Positions 7,089 to 12,287 of a DNA stretch of 12,287 nucleotides are shown piece by piece. Within the stretch, counting starts at the first letter, position 1, and each line of letters opens with the position of its first letter. Below the pieces are notes generated by a model. It saw only the letters and a program-made list of their open reading frames with translations, searched no databases and was not told where the DNA came from. The position numbers and the translations under genes are program-made. The stretch is from Kiritimatiellia bacterium (GTDB lineage: Bacteria > Verrucomicrobiota > Kiritimatiellia > JAAZAB01), in the NCBI GenBank assembly GCA_018400335.1, contig JAGYMT010000020.1:1-12287 (forward strand). The letters run 5' to 3'.

Positions 7089-7103
7089 GCGCCCGAAGGG
7101 CGC
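7089..7103 (+). other. Hairpin in secY/adk spacer
   Basis: GCGCCC (7089-7094) and GGGCGC (7098-7103) form a perfect 6-bp stem closed by a GAA triloop, starting 2 nt after the secY stop. No T-run follows, so read-through into adk is expected. It may be a stability or processing element, or chance. Confidence 0.4.
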
Positions 7104-7121
7104 GGAAATGGAGATGGGGAA

Positions 7122-7781
7122 ATGAATGTTTCGGCCATTGCATTGCTGGGCGTTCCCGGCGCGGGCAAGGGAACGATTGCCGCGGGCATCAAGGAGAAGT
7201 CCTCTTTTGTTCATGTTTCAACCGGCGACCTCCTGCGGGATGCCGTAAAGGGCAGGACAGAGGTGGGGTTGCAGGCGGAAGCGTTCATGAAGCGCGGCGA
7301 TCTGGTTCCGGATAATGTTATTCTCGATATCGTTATGGAACGAATTGCCCGCGATACGGGTGAGCGCAAGTACATGTTTGACGGGTTCCCGAGAACACTG
7401 GCCCAGGCCGAGATGCTCAAGACCCAGTTTGATGCGCGCGGCGCGGTTCTATTCCGGGTTTTTCTTCTCGAAGTTTCATCGGAGGTCGCCCTTGAGCGCT
7501 TGAGCGGAAGACGGATCTGCAAAAAATGCGGCGCTAATTTCCACGTTGTGAATATTCCTCCGAAAAAAGATGGCGTGTGCGATGTCTGCGGCGGGGAACT
7601 CTACCAGCGCGCTGACGATCAGGAATCCACTATTCTTAACAGGTTGAAGATTTTTCATGAGCAGAGCGCGGGCCTTTTTTCATATTATGAAGAGCAGGGA
7701 GTCCTGGTCAGGGTTGACTCCTCGCGGAATTGGAAAACGGTTGTTGACGAGATCCTGGGCATGATCGCACCGTCTGCGTGA
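7122..7781 (+). CDS. adk: Adenylate kinase, zinc-lid type
   Basis: Adenylate kinase interconverts ATP + AMP and 2 ADP in the cytosol. The 219-aa product has the P-loop GVPGAGKGT (10-18) and the AMP-binding segment with STGDLLRD (33-40). The signature DGFPRT lies at 87-92, and a long-form lid domain runs from about 130 to 167. The lid carries C133-x2-C136 and C153-x2-C156, the structural zinc site, followed by RADD. A P-loop Val replaces the more common Ala (GAPGAGKGT) and should be tolerated. A GGGGA stretch lies just before the ATG. Placement between secY and map is the classic spc order found in many bacteria. Confidence 0.96.
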   Translation: MNVSAIALLGVPGAGKGTIAAGIKEKSSFVHVSTGDLLRDAVKGRTEVGLQAEAFMKRGDLVPDNVILDIVMERIARDTGERKYMFDGFPRTLAQAEMLKTQFDARGAVLFRVFLLEVSSEVALERLSGRRICKKCGANFHVVNIPPKKDGVCDVCGGELYQRADDQESTILNRLKIFHEQSAGLFSYYEEQGVLVRVDSSRNWKTVVDEILGMIAPSA

Positions 7782-7804
7782 CGGTCCCCATGGCGCCGGA
7801 CCGT
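7781..7804 (+). other. Hairpin in adk/map spacer
   Basis: ACGGTCC (7781-7787) pairs perfectly with GGACCGT (7798-7804) around a 10-nt loop. Its first base is the last base of the adk stop codon. The map ribosome binding site GGGAG (7805-7809) begins directly after the stem, so folding could affect map initiation. No T-run is present, so it is not a terminator. Confidence 0.4.
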
Positions 7805-7815
7805 GGGAGCGGCTG

Positions 7816-8568
7816 ATGATTATGATAAAAAGCGGAGGCGATCTTGTAAAGATGAGGCGCGCGGGTCAGGCCGCCAGCCGCGTTTGTGATCTGGTGGCCT
7901 CCGGAGTTGCGCCCGGTATGACGACAGGGGAGCTTGAACGGATAGCGGCCGAAGAGATCAAGAGGCTCGGCGGCAGAAGCGCCTCGCGCGGCTATAGGGG
8001 GTTTCCCTCGGAGATATGCGTCTCGGTGAACGATGAGGTCGTGCACGGGATACCGGGGCGACGGCGGATAATCCCCGGCGATATAGTGAGCATAGACGTT
8101 GTCGTTCTGCTGGAAGGCTTTCTCGGGGATGTTGCCCGGACGGTTATGGTGGGAGTGGCGGATCCCGATTTGATGAGACTGGTGGAGACGACGGAAAGAG
8201 CGCTGGGCGCGGCCATTAATGCGGCGCGCGCGGGGAACAGGGTGTCCGATATTTCGCATGCTATCGAGAGCGAGGCCGTTGCCCAGGGGTTTTCCGTGGT
8301 CAAGCAGTTCGTCGGCCACGGGGTAGGACGGCGAATGCATGAGGATCCCCAGATCCCTAATTTCGGGAAGCCGGGAAGGGGCGCCGTCCTGAAGCCCGGT
8401 ATGACGCTTGCGATCGAGCCGATGATCAACATGGGCGCTTCAGAGGTGGAGGTGCTGGGGGACGGGTGGACCGCGGTGACGAGGGATCGTCTGCCGTCTG
8501 CTCATTTCGAGCATACGGTTGCCGTGGGTAAGGACGCCGCTGAAATACTCACAAAATCGCTCCGTTGA
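7816..8568 (+). CDS. map: Methionine aminopeptidase, type I
   Basis: This enzyme removes the N-terminal methionine from nascent proteins at the ribosome exit. The 250-aa product has the pita-bread fold family motifs, with all five metal ligands identifiable: D94 in SIDVVV, D105 in GDVART, H168 in GHGVGRRMHEDP, E201 in LAIEPM, and E232 in AHFEHTVAV. H78 (VHGIP) and H175 (MHEDP) match known substrate-contact histidines. There is no N-terminal zinc-finger or SH3-binding extension, which fits the simple bacterial class. GGGAG lies 6 nt before the ATG at 7816. An in-frame ATG at 7822 is an alternative start. In many bacteria infA follows map, but here a 170-nt spacer leads to rpmJ. Confidence 0.96.
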   Translation: MIMIKSGGDLVKMRRAGQAASRVCDLVASGVAPGMTTGELERIAAEEIKRLGGRSASRGYRGFPSEICVSVNDEVVHGIPGRRRIIPGDIVSIDVVVLLEGFLGDVARTVMVGVADPDLMRLVETTERALGAAINAARAGNRVSDISHAIESEAVAQGFSVVKQFVGHGVGRRMHEDPQIPNFGKPGRGAVLKPGMTLAIEPMINMGASEVEVLGDGWTAVTRDRLPSAHFEHTVAVGKDAAEILTKSLR

Positions 8569-8600
8569 GGGGTGGCGCGAAAAAAAGAAGAAAAAATAGC

Positions 8601-8630
8601 TGGACTTGTTTGCTTTTTTTGTGATACAAA
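8601..8630 (+). promoter_or_regulatory. Candidate sigma70-type promoter upstream of rpmJ
   Basis: The -35-like TGGACT (8601-8606) matches TTGACA at 4 of 6 positions. The -10-like TACAAA (8625-8630) matches TATAAT at 4 of 6, with an 18-nt spacer. A TG dinucleotide at 8622-8623 gives an extended -10 (TGaTACAAA). The surrounding DNA is strongly AT-rich, unlike the rest of the cluster. Transcription would start near 8637 and leave a leader of about 100 nt before rpmJ. The box scores are modest, and no transcript data are available. Confidence 0.35.
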
Positions 8631-8674
8631 TTAAATTTCTCGTGTGCTTCTAAAAAAAGCGTCGCGGAATGTAT

Positions 8675-8725
8675 GGCGAATGGCACCCGTTTGTGCGGTC
8701 TGTTGCCAAGGGTCGCCTTGTTTTT
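8675..8725 (+). promoter_or_regulatory. Bipartite leader hairpin followed by T-rich tract, before rpmJ
   Basis: GGCGA (8675-8679) pairs with TCGCC (8713-8717), and TGGCA (8681-8685) pairs with TGCCA (8704-8708). The two helices are separated by an asymmetric internal loop (A against AGGG). CCG (87-89) and CGG (96-98 of the 8600s) could add an apical helix. TTGTTTTT (8718-8725) follows immediately, giving a weak terminator-like arrangement. A competing 4-bp helix, GCAC (8683-8686) with GTGC (8693-8696), would break the inner stem. In E. coli S4 represses the alpha operon through a structured leader before rpsM, so an attenuator or S4-type control element is plausible here but unproven. Confidence 0.35.
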
Positions 8726-8738
8726 GAGGGTTAGGAAA

Positions 8739-8852
8739 ATGAAAGTCCGTAGTTCAGTCAAGAGAATGTGCGAGAGATGCAAGGTTGTCCGGCGCAAGGG
8801 CGTCGTGCGCGTGATTTGCAATAACCCAAGGCACAAGCAGCGCCAGGGATAG
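8739..8852 (+). CDS. rpmJ: 50S ribosomal protein L36, zinc form
   Basis: L36 is the smallest large-subunit protein and stabilises 23S rRNA late in assembly. This 37-codon gene encodes [14 protein letters not shown] and then the L36 pattern. Its zinc ligands are C11, C14, C27 and H32 (C-N-N-P-R-H), so it is the C-plus form. Its length is typical (37-38 aa). AGGA (8733-8736) precedes the ATG at short spacing. It sits 11 nt before rpsM, and its TAG stop overlaps the rpsM AGGAG ribosome binding site. Confidence 0.95.
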   Translation: MKVRSSVKRMCERCKVVRRKGVVRVICNNPRHKQRQG

Positions 8853-8863
8853 GAGCGGAGAGT

Positions 8864-9262
8864 ATGCCAAAGATGTTGGGTGTGGATATTCCGGGCAAGA
8901 AAAAGATTCCCTATTCGTTGAGATACATTTACGGCATAGGCGCGGCCCGCGCGATGGAAATCGTTAATAAGGCCGGTGTGGACCCGGAGAAAATGGCGGA
9001 CAACCTGTCGGCGGAGGAGCTTGCGAAGCTTACTTTGATTGTGCAGGAAGGATACATTCTTGAAGGAGATCTCCGCAGGGAGGTTGCGCAGAATATCCGG
9101 CGCCTGATCAGCGTCGGGTCATACCGCGGATCCAGGCATCGAAAAGGTCTGCCCGTTCGAGGTCAGCGCACCCATACCAATGCGAGAACCAGGAAGGGCG
9201 TGAAGCGGACTGTCGGCGCAATTCGCAATAAGGAAGCAAGGAGCGAGAAGAAGAGTGGGTAG
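8864..9262 (+). CDS. rpsM: 30S ribosomal protein S13
   Basis: S13 is in the 30S head, contacts the P-site tRNA with its tail and bridges to L5. The 132-aa product begins MPKMLGVDIPGKKKI. It has a helix-two-turn-helix region with YIYGIGAARAMEI (21-33) and the hallmark SYRGSRHRKGLPVRGQRT (86-103). A basic C-terminal tail follows. It is several residues longer than the common 118-126 aa, because of the tail (RSEKKSG). AGGAG (8851-8855) lies 8 nt before the ATG. The gene follows rpmJ as in the classic alpha operon. A 76-nt spacer precedes rpsK. Confidence 0.96.
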   Translation: MPKMLGVDIPGKKKIPYSLRYIYGIGAARAMEIVNKAGVDPEKMADNLSAEELAKLTLIVQEGYILEGDLRREVAQNIRRLISVGSYRGSRHRKGLPVRGQRTHTNARTRKGVKRTVGAIRNKEARSEKKSG

Positions 9263-9273
9263 AGGCTTCGTGG

Positions 9274-9290
9274 CCGGCACTGCGTGCCGG
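9274..9290 (+). other. Hairpin in rpsM/rpsK spacer
   Basis: CCGGCAC (9274-9280) and GTGCCGG (9284-9290) form a perfect 7-bp stem with a 3-nt loop, 11 nt after the rpsM stop. No T-run follows. The rest of the 76-nt spacer is AT-rich and holds the weak GTGGAAA ribosome binding site for rpsK. Confidence 0.45.
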
Positions 9291-9338
9291 GCAGGCTCGA
9301 TGAGTGATTAACAACAAATATCGTGGAAATTGTCATCA

Positions 9339-9986
9339 ATGGCAGATGAATTGAAAGAGAGTGATAAGCAGAATACCGGTCCCGAAAAGGGTGCTCCGTC
9401 GAAGAAAAAGGAGAAACCAGTTTCTGAGCAGGCATCCGCGAACGCGAAAACGACTTCTTCATCACCCGCGACTTCCCGCTCCGGGGAGCCAGGCGGCGCA
9501 AAGTCAGCCCCCGGCGACGGGGCGGCCGGCAAGGCGACTGGTCCGGCAACCGCGGGTGATGTACTGGCGCATGGCGGCCCGGGCGAAGCGGAAGGGCGCG
9601 CTGCCCCCGCGAAGCGCGTTAAAGGCAAGTCGGTCCAGCATGTTCCGTCCGGCATTGCGCACATCAACGCCACCTTTAACAATACTCATGTCACCATAAC
9701 GGATCGAAAGGGCGGAGTCATAGCGTGGAGCAGCTCTGGCCGTCTTGGCTTCGCCGGGGCGAAAAAGAGTTCTGCATACGCGGCAACCCTGGTTGCCCAG
9801 GACGCCGCAAGGCAGGCTTCCGCTTGCCGCCTTCAGGAGGTTGAAGTCCGGGTGCAGGGGCCCGGCTCCGGCCGCGAGTCCGCCATTCGCGCCCTTCAGT
9901 CGGCCGGGTTGACCGTTAATGCAATTCAGGACGTGACCCCCATTCCTCATAACGGTTGCCGGCCCAGAAAGAGACGCCGCGTGTGA
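9339..9986 (+). CDS. rpsK: 30S ribosomal protein S11 with long N-terminal extension
   Basis: S11 forms part of the 30S platform by the mRNA exit and E site. The 215-aa product has a normal S11 core from about residue 100: [19 protein letters not shown] (104-122), [15 protein letters not shown] (172-186) and the ending [16 protein letters not shown]. The first ~95-100 residues are low-complexity, rich in Ala, Gly, Pro, Ser, Lys and Glu, with a KKKEK cluster at 22-26, and look disordered. A standard S11 is about 129 aa, so the protein is roughly 85 residues longer. Reading the codons from 9339 to the core, the only later NTG start of the usual kind is a TTG at codon 5, so the extension cannot be removed by a downstream start. 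An in-frame TTG at 9330 is a less likely alternative start. Confidence 0.93.
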   Translation: MADELKESDKQNTGPEKGAPSKKKEKPVSEQASANAKTTSSSPATSRSGEPGGAKSAPGDGAAGKATGPATAGDVLAHGGPGEAEGRAAPAKRVKGKSVQHVPSGIAHINATFNNTHVTITDRKGGVIAWSSSGRLGFAGAKKSSAYAATLVAQDAARQASACRLQEVEVRVQGPGSGRESAIRALQSAGLTVNAIQDVTPIPHNGCRPRKRRRV

Positions 9987-10009
9987 GGAACGGAAACGGG
10001 AATTGGACT

Positions 10010-10036
10010 TTGCGCTTGTTTGGCGCGTGGCATAAT
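10010..10036 (+). promoter_or_regulatory. Candidate extended -10 promoter upstream of rpsD
   Basis: CATAAT (10031-10036) matches the -10 consensus at 5 of 6 positions. It is preceded by TG at 10028-10029, an extended -10 arrangement (TGgCATAAT). The -35 is weak: TTGCGC at 10010-10015, 15 nt away. It lies in the 68-nt rpsK/rpsD spacer (9987-10054), which has no gene. A start near 10043 would fall close to the rpsD ribosome binding site AGGGGA (10041-10046), leaving almost no leader. This weakens the case. Confidence 0.28.
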
Positions 10037-10054
10037 TAACAGGGGATTGTTCCG

Positions 10055-10684
10055 ATGGGCAGATATACTGGTCCGGTGTGTCGTTGGTGCCGACGTGAAG
10101 GCATGAAGCTTTTTCTGAAGGGCGATCGTTGCAATATGGCGAAGTGTCCCATCGAAAGGGAGAGGCCCGTTCCGGGTATGCATAGTGCCTACCGGAGGAC
10201 GAAGCAGACCGATTACGCGCGCCAGTTCCGCGAGAAGCAAAGGCTCAAGAGATCCTTCGGCCTTCAGGAAGGCCAGTTTCAGGGCTACTTCCGGAAAGCG
10301 CTCAGGCGCGAAGGCGTCACCGGCGATCTTCTTCTTCAATCGCTCGAGATGCGGCTTGACAATCTCGTCTATCGGTTCGGATTTGCCCCCTCCAGGCGGG
10401 CGGCCCGGCAGTTCGTGCTTCATAATCACGTGATGCTGAACGGGCATAAGGCGAATATTCCCTCGATGGTTCTGCAGGTCGGCGACAGTGTGCAGGTGAG
10501 GCCCGCTGACAAGAGCAGGCAGGCTGCAAAGAGGTGGCTTGAAGCGGCCGAGGGAAAGAGCATTGTGCCATGGCTTGTTCTCGACAGGGCAGGGTTCACC
10601 GGCCGGGTTCAGCATATACCGTCAAGGGATGAGATCGCGCCGCTGGTTGACGAGCAGCTCGTGATCGAGTTGTGCTCCAAGTAG
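10055..10684 (+). CDS. rpsD: 30S ribosomal protein S4, zinc form
   Basis: S4 nucleates 16S 5'-domain assembly, lines the mRNA entry with S3 and S5, and is the translational repressor of the alpha operon in E. coli. The 209-aa product starts MGRYTGPVCRWCRREG. It has C9-x2-C12 and C26-x4-C31, the four-Cys N-terminal zinc form found in many non-proteobacterial groups. The S4 RNA-binding domain starts at about residue 99 (RLDNLVYRFGFAPSRRAARQ) and continues with VMLNGHKANIPS. AGGGGA (10041-10046) precedes the ATG at 8 nt. It lies upstream of rpoA with a 38-nt spacer. Confidence 0.96.
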   Translation: MGRYTGPVCRWCRREGMKLFLKGDRCNMAKCPIERERPVPGMHSAYRRTKQTDYARQFREKQRLKRSFGLQEGQFQGYFRKALRREGVTGDLLLQSLEMRLDNLVYRFGFAPSRRAARQFVLHNHVMLNGHKANIPSMVLQVGDSVQVRPADKSRQAAKRWLEAAEGKSIVPWLVLDRAGFTGRVQHIPSRDEIAPLVDEQLVIELCSK

Positions 10685-10722
10685 GAGCGGGTGTTTGGTT
10701 TTTCTCTTTATAGGGGGAAGGA

Positions 10723-11739
10723 ATGACTGTGAAGATAGGCAGATTTGAGATGCCGAAAAATGTCGTGAAGGATGAGGACTCGGCAACCGGCACTTATGCG
10801 AAATTCATTGCAGAGCCCCTTGAGCCGGGCTTCGGGCAGACTCTCGGCAATTCCATGCGCCGGGTTCTTCTTTCTTCCATGGAGGGAGCGGCGATAACAT
10901 CGGTGAAGATCACGGGCGCGTTTCATGAGTTCTGCGCGGTCCCGGGGGTCGTGGAGGATGTTACCGACGTGATTCTCAACATGAAGAAGGTGCTGTTGAA
11001 GCTCTATTCACGGGAACCGCGCAAGGTGGCTATCGTTGTCAAGGGTCCGGGCGAGGTCACGGCGGGCGATATACAGACCGACGGCATTGTCGAAGTGGTG
11101 AATCCAACCCACTATCTTGCGACGGTGGCGGAGGGCGGCGTCTTTGAAGCCGAGTGCGAAGTCGGCGTGGGCCGGGGATTTGTTGCGGCAAAATGGGATG
11201 GCCAGGGGGAGCAGGATATAGGTGTGATCCCGATAGACTGCATTTTTTCGCCTGTGCGCCGAGTGAATTTCGCCATAGAGAAAGTGCGTGTCGGTAAGAG
11301 GACCTATTACGAGAAGCTGGTGCTCGAAGTGTGGACCGATGAGAGGATATCACCCGATGACGCGCTTGTGCGGTCGGCGACGATTCTTCGCCATCATCTG
11401 GATGTCTTCGTTAATTTCGACGAGGAGGTCGTGGAATTTGAGGGCAGAGAGAGCCACGTTGATCGAGAGCGCGAGGAGCTCCGCAAGAAGCTCAATATGA
11501 GCGTGAATGATATCGAGCTCAGCGTTCGCGCGGCGAACTGCCTCAACAACGCAAACATAATCACGGTCGGCCAGCTGGCGCAGAAGAGCGAGCCGGAGAT
11601 GCTGAAGTACCGGAATTTCGGAAAGAAGTCGTTGCACGAGATAGACGAAAAGCTCCATGAGCTCGGCTTGTCGCTCGGGATGAAGATTGAGACCGACTGG
11701 CTTGCGCCGCTGCCCGGGCCGGAAACTGAAACAAAATAG
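10723..11739 (+). CDS. rpoA: DNA-directed RNA polymerase subunit alpha
   Basis: The alpha dimer is the assembly platform for beta and beta', and its C-terminal domain binds UP elements and activators. The 338-aa product has the N-terminal assembly domain (to about 240) with LEPGFGQTLGNSMRRVLLSS (33-52). A charged linker (about 241-258) follows, then a complete C-terminal domain with ELSVRAANCL (265-274). R269 and N272 correspond to the DNA-contacting R265 and N268 of E. coli. NFGKKSLHEI (298-307) gives the second contact loop. The acidic/Pro-rich tail is short. GGGGGAAGGA just before the ATG is a strong ribosome binding site. The gene lies between rpsD and rplQ, the canonical position. Confidence 0.97.
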   Translation: MTVKIGRFEMPKNVVKDEDSATGTYAKFIAEPLEPGFGQTLGNSMRRVLLSSMEGAAITSVKITGAFHEFCAVPGVVEDVTDVILNMKKVLLKLYSREPRKVAIVVKGPGEVTAGDIQTDGIVEVVNPTHYLATVAEGGVFEAECEVGVGRGFVAAKWDGQGEQDIGVIPIDCIFSPVRRVNFAIEKVRVGKRTYYEKLVLEVWTDERISPDDALVRSATILRHHLDVFVNFDEEVVEFEGRESHVDREREELRKKLNMSVNDIELSVRAANCLNNANIITVGQLAQKSEPEMLKYRNFGKKSLHEIDEKLHELGLSLGMKIETDWLAPLPGPETETK

Positions 11740-11777
11740 GGCGCTCCCGGCCGCTTAAAGTTTTGTGAGGATGAGTG

Positions 11778-12200
11778 ATGCGACATAAGATTGTGTCTTC
11801 AACATTCGGACGCTCGAGTTCCCACCGTAAGGCCATGCTGTCGGCTGTCGTTTGCGGGCTGATCAGTGAGAAGAGAATAACCACCACTCTGAAGCGGGCA
11901 AAGTCCGCCAGGAGTCTGGCCGAGAAAATGGTGACTCTGGGCAAGGCCGGAACGCTTGCCGCCAGGAGAAGGGCGGTTTCCATCTTGCGCCGCAAGAGTG
12001 CGGTTGATATACTCTTTAATGATATAGCGCCCAAGTGTCAGGACCGGGCGGGCGGTTATGTCCGGATCACGAGGATGGGTCAGCGCAGGGGTGACAGGTC
12101 CGATATGGCCTTGATGGAGTGGGTGGCGGTCAACCCCGTGGATAAGAAGAAAAAACCCGTCGCGGAAACAGACGCCGAGGCGGCAAAAAAAGCTTCTTAG
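11778..12200 (+). CDS. rplQ: 50S ribosomal protein L17
   Basis: L17 sits near the tunnel exit of the large subunit and is the usual last gene of the alpha operon. The 140-aa product begins MRHKIVSSTFGRSSSHRKAM, the L17 start with a slightly altered LGR.S.HR motif. It continues with NL-type helices ending ERI/KRITTTL.RAK and closes with GGYVRITRMGQRRGDRSDMA (residues 90-109). A Lys/Ala/Glu-rich tail of about 20 residues extends past the family core (VAVNP). I chose ATG 11778 over the GTG at 11775 because MRHK is conserved. GAGG (11767-11770) lies 7 nt upstream. Confidence 0.95.
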   Translation: MRHKIVSSTFGRSSSHRKAMLSAVVCGLISEKRITTTLKRAKSARSLAEKMVTLGKAGTLAARRRAVSILRRKSAVDILFNDIAPKCQDRAGGYVRITRMGQRRGDRSDMALMEWVAVNPVDKKKKPVAETDAEAAKKAS

Positions 12201-12287
12201 CTCCTTAATTTTCGTTTGTTTGACTAAATTTATCAAGCCAAAGGCATGATGAGTCGAACAATTGATTTCGACGTTGATAACATGTTC
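12201..12287 (+). other. Region downstream of rplQ
   Basis: These 87 nt to the window edge are AT-rich and hold no recognisable gene start. No GC-rich stem followed by a T-run is seen, so the end of the operon is not marked inside the window. TTGACT (12220-12225) resembles a -35 box, but the nearest -10-like CATGAT (12245-12250) is 19 nt away and poor. I do not call a promoter. Confidence 0.4.

Larger units (their letters stand above)
8569..8738 (+). other. AT-rich map/rpmJ spacer, possible alpha-operon start; infA absent
   Basis: This 170-nt spacer is the longest in the window and far more AT-rich than its surroundings, with A-runs around 8580-8596 and T/A-rich sequence to 8660. No protein frame resembling initiation factor IF1 (about 70 codons) is present. 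It contains the promoter candidate and the leader hairpin listed separately. I see no hairpin plus T-run directly after map, so termination of the upstream operon here is not shown. Confidence 0.5.

Noticed and set aside
7089..7804. Hairpins after secY and adk as rho-independent terminators
   Set aside because: Neither stem is followed by a T-run, and the next gene starts within a few dozen bases in the same direction.
8549..8836. A 95-codon minus-strand frame covering the map/rpmJ spacer
   Set aside because: It includes the antisense of rpmJ and its protein shows no family features. The AT-rich content of the spacer explains its Phe/Leu/Lys-rich sequence.
9947..10615. A 222-codon minus-strand frame over rpsD
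   Set aside because: Wholly antisense to S4 and without a recognisable motif.
12220..12250. Promoter downstream of rplQ (TTGACT plus CATGAT)
   Set aside because: The 19-nt spacing and weak -10 make it unconvincing, and no downstream gene is visible to support it.
1..12287. A novel defence, mobile or biosynthetic system in the window
   Set aside because: Every long credible frame belongs to a well-known translation, secretion or transcription gene in canonical order. No repeats, integrase, toxin-antitoxin pair or unknown family was seen.

Overview
This window is a conserved bacterial ribosomal-protein supercluster, the S10-spc-alpha region. All 22 recognisable genes lie on the + strand. In order they are rpsC, rplP, rpmC, rpsQ (end of the S10 part); rplN, rplX, rplE, rpsN, rpsH, rplF, rplR, rpsE, rplO, secY, adk, map (spc part); and rpmJ, rpsM, rpsK, rpsD, rpoA, rplQ (alpha part). 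The left edge falls just upstream of rpsC, where rplV would be expected, and the right edge falls 87 nt past rplQ. I see no mobile elements, tRNAs, CRISPR arrays, defence genes or unknown protein families. This is a core housekeeping locus, and I found no evidence of an undescribed multi-gene system.

Organism: a moderately GC-rich bacterium. The four zinc-capable ribosomal proteins here (S14, S4, L24, L36) all keep their cysteine ligands, and adenylate kinase has the four-Cys lid. rpmD (L30) is missing between rpsE and rplO, and infA is missing between map and rpmJ. S11 carries an unusual ~85-100-residue Ala/Pro/Ser/Gly/Lys-rich N-terminal extension. The protein sequences and the lack of L30 would fit a PVC-type lineage (Verrucomicrobiota/Kiritimatiellota/Lentisphaerota) or a neighbour, but this is an impression, not a demonstrated placement.

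Layout: 83-2955 is tightly packed, with a 20-nt rpsC/rplP overlap and several gaps of 12 nt or less. A 111-nt spacer before rpsN holds palindromes and a possible hairpin. From 3067 to 5122 the genes are again tight, with TAATG and ATGA start/stop overlaps at rplF/rplR and rplR/rpsE. From rplO on, the spacers are longer. A 114-nt leader with two tiny ORFs precedes secY. A 170-nt AT-rich spacer between map and rpmJ holds the best promoter candidate and a bipartite hairpin with a T-run, so an independently transcribed alpha operon may start there. A second promoter candidate lies before rpsD. Several spacers hold short GC-rich hairpins that lack U-tracts and so do not look like terminators.

The genes work together as a growth-rate-controlled set. 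Ribosomal proteins of both subunits are co-expressed with the SecY channel that receives nascent chains, methionine aminopeptidase that trims them, adenylate kinase for nucleotide balance, and the RNA polymerase alpha subunit. Several starts are non-ATG (TTG for rpsC and rpsN, GTG for rplP and rpmC). These were chosen from Shine-Dalgarno placement and the conserved N-termini.
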